Below are positions 7,620 through 13,055 of a stretch of 13,055 nucleotides of DNA, piece after piece (positions within the stretch are counted from its first letter, which is position 1; each line of letters opens with the position of its first letter). Location: assembly GCA_029256865.1 (NCBI GenBank), contig JARIEH010000218.1:1-13055 (forward strand), in the 5' to 3' direction. Both the position numbers and the translations under genes were made by a program. The notes beneath the pieces are model-generated. The model saw nothing but the letters and a program-made list of their open reading frames with translations, was not told where the DNA came from and did not search any database. The stretch is from Psychrobacter sp. (GTDB taxonomy: Bacteria; Pseudomonadota; Gammaproteobacteria; Pseudomonadales; Moraxellaceae).

Positions 7620-9152
7620 ATGCCCAATAATTATCTAGAAAACCCACCGCTCGCTGAAGATGAGCTGATGGCTGCCATCGATATCGGTTCCAACAGCTTT
7701 CATTTAGCGATTGCCCGTCTTGATCATGGTGAGGTACGAAAAGTCGTTTCCATGTCTGAAAAGGTGCAGTTAGCTGCAGGACTAGACGACCATAATATAC
7801 TGGGCGCTGCTGCTGAAAAGCGTGGTCTTGAATGTCTTAGCAGGTTTGTCGCGCGTCTTGACTCAGTATCTGCTTCACGCGTCCGTGTCGTTGCCACCAA
7901 TGCGCTGCGCCAAGCCAAAAATGCCAATGACTTTATCAAGCGTGCTAATGAGATATTACCGAAACCGATTGAGATTATCGCTGGGCGCGAAGAGGCGCGA
8001 TTGATTTATCTTGGGGTATCACACACCAATGCCAGTAGCGATAAGCGTTTGGTGATTGATATTGGTGGTGGCTCTACTGAGTTTATCATTGGTCAAGGGT
8101 TTGAGCCTTTATTGACCGAAAGTTTGCAGATGGGCTGTGTGGCCTATACCCAAAAGTTTTTTGCCGATGGACAGATGACCAAGGATGCCTTTAATAAAGC
8201 GATGGCGTCCGCGCGAAAAGATATCCTCGCCATTAATGGTCAGTATCAAAAAATGGGTTGGAGCAGTGTGTTCGGTTCGAGTGGCACGATTAAAGCAGTA
8301 CGTAATGCGCTGGTATCTAAAGGTTGGTCTGATGACCAAGAGCGCATTACCTACGACGGGATCAAAAAGCTAGAAAAGCTCTTGATTAAAGTTGGCGACG
8401 TCAATGACATTGAGCTAGAGGGCGTTAAAGATCACCGTAAGGCGGTATTCCCTGCAGGCGTGGCCGTACTGCGTGCTGCGATGAAAGTCTTGGGCATTGA
8501 GACCATTACTTACTCTGATGGTGCACTCCGTGAAGGAGTCCTGTATGACATGCTTGGGCGGTTGGCCAGTGAAGATGTCCGTGATCGTAGTGTGTTGGCA
8601 TTAATCAAACGTTATTCAGTGGATAAAAAGCAAGCCAGACAAGTGGTTAGAACCAGCAAGCATCTTTTTAAACAAGTGAAAGATGACCTGCAATTGAGTA
8701 ATGATGATGCTGACTTATTGAGACGGGCGGCATATTTGCATGAGATTGGACTGGCGATTGGTCACAGTAGCTATCATAAACACAGCGCCTACTTGCTCGA
8801 GTATTCAGACATTCCAGGATTCTCGCAGGTTGATCAAAAACGTATGGCGCAGCTGATGCTCAGTCATCGACGTAAGCTAAAGGCTGACATGCTCGATCTG
8901 GTGGGCAATATTGGTGGCGAGCAGTTGGCGTATCTATGCTTGCTGCTGCGCTTAGCAGTACTTGCGCATCACAGCCGTAGCGAATATGAATTACCATCAC
9001 TGCAGTTAAAAGTCATGGATAAAAGTCATTGGCAGATCACAGCCGAGGCTGACAAGGAGCATTATGCGTTCTTGTTGTCAGACTTAGGTGCTGAGGTGGA
9101 GCAGTTTGCGAAATGGGGCATCACACTCAGTGTGATTGAGGCAAAGCGATAA
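7620..9152 (+). CDS. ppx: Exopolyphosphatase (Ppx/GppA family, Ppx type)
   Basis: Ppx removes terminal phosphate from inorganic polyphosphate. The 510-residue product matches the 513-residue E. coli Ppx in domain layout. The actin-like N-terminal domain has phosphate-binding DIGSNSFHLAIARL (21-34), REEARLIYLGV (123-133) carrying the catalytic glutamate, DIGGGSTEF (147-155) and GSSGTIKA (219-226). The C-terminal part contains the HD-like helical domain, with YLHEIG followed by HSSYHKHSAY and LSHRRKL. Length and the C-terminal domain favour Ppx over the shorter forms; GppA activity (ppGpp synthesis route) cannot be excluded from sequence. The ribosome binding site before ATG 7620 is weak (GGTAAG about ten bases upstream). 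A Met at residue 17 is an alternative start, but the family usually has about 15 residues before DIGSNS, which supports the longer form. ppk is not in the window. Confidence 0.93.
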   Translation: MPNNYLENPPLAEDELMAAIDIGSNSFHLAIARLDHGEVRKVVSMSEKVQLAAGLDDHNILGAAAEKRGLECLSRFVARLDSVSASRVRVVATNALRQAKNANDFIKRANEILPKPIEIIAGREEARLIYLGVSHTNASSDKRLVIDIGGGSTEFIIGQGFEPLLTESLQMGCVAYTQKFFADGQMTKDAFNKAMASARKDILAINGQYQKMGWSSVFGSSGTIKAVRNALVSKGWSDDQERITYDGIKKLEKLLIKVGDVNDIELEGVKDHRKAVFPAGVAVLRAAMKVLGIETITYSDGALREGVLYDMLGRLASEDVRDRSVLALIKRYSVDKKQARQVVRTSKHLFKQVKDDLQLSNDDADLLRRAAYLHEIGLAIGHSSYHKHSAYLLEYSDIPGFSQVDQKRMAQLMLSHRRKLKADMLDLVGNIGGEQLAYLCLLLRLAVLAHHSRSEYELPSLQLKVMDKSHWQITAEADKEHYAFLLSDLGAEVEQFAKWGITLSVIEAKR

Positions 9153-9176
9153 ACACACTTGAGATTTAGCTTATAA

Positions 9177-9207
9177 GCATTACAAAATGCACAGTGAGCA
9201 GTAATGC
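9177..9207. repeat. Inverted repeat in the ppx-accA gap
   Basis: GCATTAC (9177-9183) and GTAATGC (9201-9207) are perfect 7-base complements separated by 17 bases. No T-run follows, so it is unlikely to be an intrinsic terminator. It lies 25 bases after ppx and about 140 before accA and could be an operator or an RNA hairpin. Confidence 0.35.
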
Positions 9208-9347
9208 CATGGGTATATAAATTGTGCTACTATAAGTTTATTGAGTTTACAGGTGTACTTTTTATGCTTGTTTGCGACTCAACTCCATCACTACACCTAA
9301 GAGCACACACCATATAAACCATATAAAACGACAAAAGGGAAACGTCT

Positions 9348-10151
9348 ATGAGTACCGTCTGGGATAGCGTTCAGCTTGCACGGCATGCCAAACGTCCATT
9401 GTTTATGGACTATGTCAATAACCTGTTTACAGAGTTTGATAGATTGCATGGCGACCGTGCTTATGCAGATGACAAAGCCATTATTGGTGGTTTGGCACGT
9501 TTAGATGGCATGCCAGTCATGGTCATCGGACAACATCGGGGTCGCAGTACTCGTGAGCGCATCGCGCATAACTTTGGGATGGCCAATCCCGAAGGCTACC
9601 GCAAAGTGATACGCTTAGTCAAAATGGCAGAGCGCTTTAACATCCCAGTCATGACCTTTGTCGATACTCAAGGTGCTTATCCTGGTGTCGGTGCGGAAGA
9701 GCGTGGACAAGCGCAAGCCATCGCTGAGAGCATTGCGGTATTCTCAAGTCTCAAAGTACCTGTGATCGTCACTATCATCGGTGAAGGGGGATCAGGGGGT
9801 GCGCTGGCGATTGGGGTTGGCGATAAAGTGAATATGCTAGAGAATAGTATTTATTCAGTGATCTCTCCTGAAGGTTGTGCCTCTATTCTGTGGAAGACCG
9901 CTGAAAAAGCACAAGATGCCAGTGAAGCATTGAAGTTAAACGCGGTTAATCTTTATCAAATGGGCTTGATTGATGCGGTTATCGAAGAAGGTGAGGGTGC
10001 GCATCTTCATCCGCAGCCAGTAATGAACTCACTCAAGGCCTTGTTATTAGAGCAGATGGATGAAATTAAAGACATGGACGCTGATGCCCGTTGTGAGCAA
10101 CGTTATGAAAAGCTCAAGTCCTTTAACTCAGAAGTCATGCTACCGTGTTAA
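9348..10151 (+). CDS. accA: Acetyl-CoA carboxylase carboxyltransferase subunit alpha (short form)
   Basis: AccA and AccD form the carboxyltransferase that moves the carboxyl group from carboxybiotin to acetyl-CoA, giving malonyl-CoA for fatty acid synthesis. The product has 267 residues, compared with 319 in E. coli. Core motifs are complete: QLARHAKRP (9-17), [14 protein letters not shown] (65-78), NPEGYRK (80-86), [16 protein letters not shown] (106-121), [18 protein letters not shown] (146-163) and [11 protein letters not shown] (173-183). What is missing is the N-terminal helical segment of about 50 residues that precedes the conserved QLARH region in E. coli. An in-frame TAA at 9324-9326 rules out an upstream extension, and AAGGGA (9335-9340) seven bases before the ATG supports this start. 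The short form may be normal for Moraxellaceae, which I recall only loosely. It stands alone after ppx and ends at an intrinsic terminator. Confidence 0.96.
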   Translation: MSTVWDSVQLARHAKRPLFMDYVNNLFTEFDRLHGDRAYADDKAIIGGLARLDGMPVMVIGQHRGRSTRERIAHNFGMANPEGYRKVIRLVKMAERFNIPVMTFVDTQGAYPGVGAEERGQAQAIAESIAVFSSLKVPVIVTIIGEGGSGGALAIGVGDKVNMLENSIYSVISPEGCASILWKTAEKAQDASEALKLNAVNLYQMGLIDAVIEEGEGAHLHPQPVMNSLKALLLEQMDEIKDMDADARCEQRYEKLKSFNSEVMLPC

Positions 10152-10187
10152 TCGTCTGATACTTATCAACCTTAATGTTAAAATAAT

Positions 10188-10215
10188 AACGTACTACTTT
10201 GTGGTGCGTTTTTTT
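10188..10215 (+). terminator. Intrinsic terminator between accA and tilS
   Basis: AACGTACTAC (10188-10197) pairs with GTGGTGCGTT (10201-10210) in a 10-bp stem with two G-U pairs and a TTT loop. A seven-T run (10209-10215) follows. It lies 36 bases after the accA stop and ends 16 bases before the tilS ATG, so there is no room for a normal promoter between it and tilS. Confidence 0.82.
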
Positions 10216-10231
10216 ATGGATGAAATAAAAC

Positions 10232-11824
10232 ATGACCAGCAGTGCCATTCGTCAAAACCCTATCGAGCCTATCGCCATCAACTCGCCGATAAACAAAGCC
10301 CTTGCCGAAGCTTTATTGGAGAGTGTGGCTGAGTATTGTACGCAGTTGCAAGGTCGCCGTATTTGGCTGGCTTGTAGCGGTGGCCGTGACTCTTTAGCCT
10401 TAGCAGCGCTGTGCTTGCAGCTATATCGTCAAGGAAAACTGCCGTTTTTGCCGCAGTTATTGCATGTCGATCATGGCTGGCAAGCAGACAGCAGGCACTG
10501 GGCCGCGCATGTCGTACAGTGGGCACACGCGCAGCAAATGCCTTGTCGAGTGTTGAAGGTAAAGGTACAAGGGACTGATGAGCAAGCCGCAAGGCAGGCA
10601 CGTTATAAAGCAATGCTGTCTTATATCAATCAAGAAGATGTTTTGTTGCTTGCGCATCACGCTGATGATCAAGCTGAGACAGTACTGATGCGTTTGATAC
10701 AAGGGGCAGGGGTAAATGGCTTGTCAGGCATGCAGTCTTGGCGGGTACAAGCGCAAGGTGCACAGCGCAATATACTGTGGCGACCTTGGTTGTCAATCCG
10801 CCGCACCACCATCACGGCATATGCAGAGCAACTAAAACTGCCCTATATTGACGACCCTACCAATGACAGCGGTGATAATGTGCGTAGTGGTTTGCGTCAC
10901 GACGTATTGCCTTTATTATCCGCTTATAATACCAACGTCATCAAAAATATTGCCCGCAGCGCCCAGCTGCTTGCCGATGCTCAGGCTACCCTGAGTGCGC
11001 AAGCTCAGCAAGATTTACAGCAAACTACCATCAATGATTTAGAGTATTCTTCCGCTCAGCGCGTACTAAATATTGATGAGCTACACACTCTGCCTATTTA
11101 TCGGCAGCGGCAACTACTGCATTATTGGTTAGTGCAAGATGAACCATTGCCGCCATCAAAGCAGCTGGTAGATGATGTATTGACCCTCACTCAGCGTGAC
11201 GATCACGATCATCAAACTCAATTAGACTGGCAAGGACGTACTCAACAGTACAGTATTCGTCGGTATCGTCAGCAGTTATATCGACTTAGCCATACTTGGT
11301 TAGAGTGGCTAGCTAGCCCTATAACAGAACGAACACACCCGTTATCTGAAAGCATTTGTTCTAGCATCAGCTTACGCGCAGGTAAGCGTTACCATTGGCA
11401 ATTAGAGCTTGTAGATGATACCGTCTCACCGCTATTCAGCCATTTACAGTACCTATTAGCCCATCAGGATGGCTCATCAAATCCGAAAGCATGTACATTT
11501 ATCAATGATAAAATTAGCTTTAAGGATAAGGCTGTCCTAGCCATCACCTCTTTAGGCCGCGAGCAGCGTCTGCAAACAGCGCTTGCTACTCGTCCGCAGT
11601 CGGGTAAAAAGCTCTATCAAACCTTGGGTATTCCCATATGGCTACGCGACAGCTTGGTAGTTTTCAGTATAATCGATATAGAGGGCAATACTGATGAAGC
11701 CTTGCCGCTATTGTTACTATCACCATTTAAAATCTGGATTCTGGGCGTTAAAAAACCAGAGAGCAATAAGGTAAATGAGCAAATAACCATCGCTATAAAA
11801 AACACCTTCCATATCCATGGTTAG
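10232..11824 (+). CDS. tilS: tRNA(Ile)-lysidine synthetase (TilS)
   Basis: TilS attaches lysine to C34 of the CAU-anticodon isoleucine tRNA, changing it to lysidine so that it reads AUA and is charged with isoleucine. It is an essential ATP-dependent enzyme. The N-type ATP pyrophosphatase motif SGGRDS is at 49-54. Other family features are LLHVDHGW (76-83), AHHADDQAETVLMRLIQGAGVNGL (from 141), DDPTND (207-212) and RHDVLPLL (222-229). A TilS C-terminal region is recognisable from LGREQRL...KKLYQTLGIPIWLRD. The protein has 530 residues, against 432 in E. coli, with extra length in the middle and the C-terminal half. The ribosome binding site is poor (only GATGAAA before the ATG). An out-of-frame ATG sits 16 bases upstream, so the start is less certain than the identity. 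A terminator immediately precedes the gene. Confidence 0.93.
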   Translation: MTSSAIRQNPIEPIAINSPINKALAEALLESVAEYCTQLQGRRIWLACSGGRDSLALAALCLQLYRQGKLPFLPQLLHVDHGWQADSRHWAAHVVQWAHAQQMPCRVLKVKVQGTDEQAARQARYKAMLSYINQEDVLLLAHHADDQAETVLMRLIQGAGVNGLSGMQSWRVQAQGAQRNILWRPWLSIRRTTITAYAEQLKLPYIDDPTNDSGDNVRSGLRHDVLPLLSAYNTNVIKNIARSAQLLADAQATLSAQAQQDLQQTTINDLEYSSAQRVLNIDELHTLPIYRQRQLLHYWLVQDEPLPPSKQLVDDVLTLTQRDDHDHQTQLDWQGRTQQYSIRRYRQQLYRLSHTWLEWLASPITERTHPLSESICSSISLRAGKRYHWQLELVDDTVSPLFSHLQYLLAHQDGSSNPKACTFINDKISFKDKAVLAITSLGREQRLQTALATRPQSGKKLYQTLGIPIWLRDSLVVFSIIDIEGNTDEALPLLLLSPFKIWILGVKKPESNKVNEQITIAIKNTFHIHG

Positions 11825-12046
11825 GGCATGAAGCATCTTTTTATTTTGCCCCGACAATTCCTCTCAAACAGACGTTTTAAAAGTTCGATAAGTAAATGAG
11901 AACATGCTAAAAAATACTTTTGGGCTTGTGCTTAAGTGACTGAAGGCCATAATAATTTCTCAAACAGCGGCCATGTCAGTATGGTAAACTGAGTGTCATT
12001 TTATATCGCGCCTTGAATACTTTTGAGTTTTTAGTAGGAAATGATC

Positions 12047-12877
12047 ATGTCCGTATTAGAGAATAAAAAAATCAGTTTTATTGGCGGTGGGAATATGGCA
12101 CAAGCCTTGATCAGCGGGCTTGTTGCCTGCGGTGTCAAGCCTGAGCTGATTACAGTATCAGCGCCTAGTACCGCGACGCGTCAGCAATACGCCGATCAGA
12201 ATATGAACACCGTTGACTCAAATGCAGATCCAAAGGCTGCGGTTATGGGTGCCGATGTTGTGATATTGGCTGTCAAGCCACAAGTCATGAGAGAGGTGGT
12301 CAGTAAGTTTGTGGATGCTTTAGACAGCCAATTGGTCATCTCAGTAGCAGCGGGCTTATCAACTGAGCTTCTATCGAGCATGCTAGGTGGTTATCGTCAT
12401 ATTGTACGCGCCATGCCCAATACGCCTTCTCAAATACAAATGGGTGCCACGGGCCTATACGCGACTGATGATATCAGCGAGTCACAAAAGCAGTTGGCGA
12501 CAGCAGTCATGGAGGCCTCTGGCCTGGCTATGTGGGTCGATGATGAAACGCACATGCACGCGGTCACTGCTGTTGCTGGTTCTGCACCCGCTTATGTCTT
12601 TTACTTTATCGAGTCGATGATTGATGGCGCAGTCGCTTTAGGACTAGATAAGGAGCAAGCATCCACATTGGCGATGCAGACGATATTGGGTGCGGCACAG
12701 ATGGCCATCAATAGTGTGGACAGTCCAGCCGAGCTACGCCGCAAATTGATGTCACCAAAAGGAACGACCCAAGCAGCTATTGAGTCCATGCAAGCCAATG
12801 AGATTGGGCGTCAAATCGGTGAGGCTATGCAAGCCTGCTATGATCGTAGCCAAGCCCTTAGCGAAGAGATGAAGTAA
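12047..12877 (+). CDS. proC: Pyrroline-5-carboxylate reductase (ProC)
   Basis: ProC reduces 1-pyrroline-5-carboxylate to proline with NAD(P)H, the last step of proline synthesis, in the cytoplasm. The 276-residue product shows the Rossmann motif FIGGGNMAQAL (11-21), LAVKPQVM (74-81), RAMPNTPSQI (121-130) and AVAGSAPAYVFYF (175-187). The dimerisation and active-site region around RRKLMSPKGTTQAAI (231-245) is also present. Two in-frame ATGs lie at 12041 and 12047. AGGA (12036-12039) is one base from the first and seven from the second, so 12047 is chosen; the longer reading adds only Met-Ile. In the family signature the usual TSPGGTT reads MSPKGTT here. The downstream yggT-like gene gives the common proC-yggT pairing. 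No clear terminator follows proC, so the two may be co-transcribed. Confidence 0.96.
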   Translation: MSVLENKKISFIGGGNMAQALISGLVACGVKPELITVSAPSTATRQQYADQNMNTVDSNADPKAAVMGADVVILAVKPQVMREVVSKFVDALDSQLVISVAAGLSTELLSSMLGGYRHIVRAMPNTPSQIQMGATGLYATDDISESQKQLATAVMEASGLAMWVDDETHMHAVTAVAGSAPAYVFYFIESMIDGAVALGLDKEQASTLAMQTILGAAQMAINSVDSPAELRRKLMSPKGTTQAAIESMQANEIGRQIGEAMQACYDRSQALSEEMK

Positions 12878-12968
12878 GCGAGTCAAACTTTCCGTCGTCA
12901 GCTTCCTTTATAAAAAACCCCACTGCTGTAACAGCATTTGTTAATAATGGCACATTGAGTAGCACTTC

Positions 12969-13055
12969 ATGAATAATATGTTATTACAAGTTTTTGATTT
13001 AATTACTACCTTCGCCATGCTGCTGGTCTTCATCCGTTTTATGCTGCAGTTTGCA
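12969..13055 (+). CDS. YggT family membrane protein (partial, 3' end outside window)
   Basis: An open frame begins at 12969 and runs to the edge, giving 29 residues: a short start, then a hydrophobic segment with LLQVFDLITTFAMLLVFIRF and LQFA. This matches the first transmembrane helix of YggT (CcmB-unrelated, DUF/YGGT) proteins, which are often encoded next to proC. A second ATG at 12978 in frame is a possible alternative start; neither has a strong ribosome binding site. The role of the family is poorly defined. The call relies on hydrophobicity, the IRF motif and gene order. Confidence 0.7.
   Translation, partial: MNNMLLQVFDLITTFAMLLVFIRFMLQFA

Noticed and set aside
11824..11851. GGGCA/TGCCC inverted repeat overlapping the end of tilS as a tilS terminator
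   Set aside because: The stem is only 5 bp, the loop is about 18 bases, and the T-run lies in the loop rather than after the stem.
12924..12936. TGCTGT-A-ACAGCA hairpin after proC as a terminator
   Set aside because: No T-run follows on the plus strand. On the minus strand the T-run is separated by about six bases and no minus-strand gene ends there.
1..13055. Mobile elements, prophage, CRISPR, defence or biosynthetic clusters
   Set aside because: The genes that can be assigned are core metabolism, respiration or tRNA modification, and the one of unclear role shows no mobile or defence features. No transposase, integrase, terminal repeats or regularly spaced repeats were seen.

Overview
The window reads as a stretch of core chromosome from a gammaproteobacterium of the Moraxellaceae, most likely Psychrobacter or a close relative. 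That placement is an inference from gene content, moderate GC content and protein character recalled from memory; no database was searched. All seven large genes are intact housekeeping genes in the usual bacterial style, and I see no insertion sequence, prophage, integron, CRISPR array, tRNA or rRNA.

Positions 1-5530 hold a cytochrome bd module. A divergent cydD (minus strand, 3' end cut off by the window edge) encodes one half of the CydDC thiol-exporting ABC transporter needed to assemble cytochrome bd. It is separated by about 817 bases of non-coding DNA from the plus-strand operon cydA-cydB-cydX, which encodes a long-Q-loop bd-type quinol oxidase and its small subunit. cydA and cydB overlap by 11 bases, and cydX follows 15 bases after cydB. 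A strong intrinsic terminator closes the operon.

Positions 5531-7308 hold hemL (glutamate-1-semialdehyde aminomutase, a step in 5-aminolevulinate synthesis) on the plus strand. It converges on a small DUF962/Mpo1-like gene on the minus strand, with a terminator between them that probably serves both. Placing hemL directly after a three-heme oxidase and its assembly factor makes sense for heme supply, although terminators separate the transcripts.

Positions 7309-13055 hold four complete plus-strand genes: ppx (exopolyphosphatase), accA (acetyl-CoA carboxylase carboxyltransferase alpha, lacking the usual N-terminal helical segment), tilS (tRNA-Ile lysidine synthetase, longer than in E. coli) and proC (pyrroline-5-carboxylate reductase). 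A yggT-family membrane protein gene begins 91 bases after proC and runs off the right edge. An intrinsic terminator lies between accA and tilS, only 16 bases before the tilS start.

I did not find a convincing undescribed system. The observations most worth a second look are the long divergent cydD/cydA intergenic region with several inverted repeats, a three-unit 15-bp in-frame tandem repeat in an expanded CydD linker, the terminator-like hairpins just before tilS and hemL, and the short AccA.
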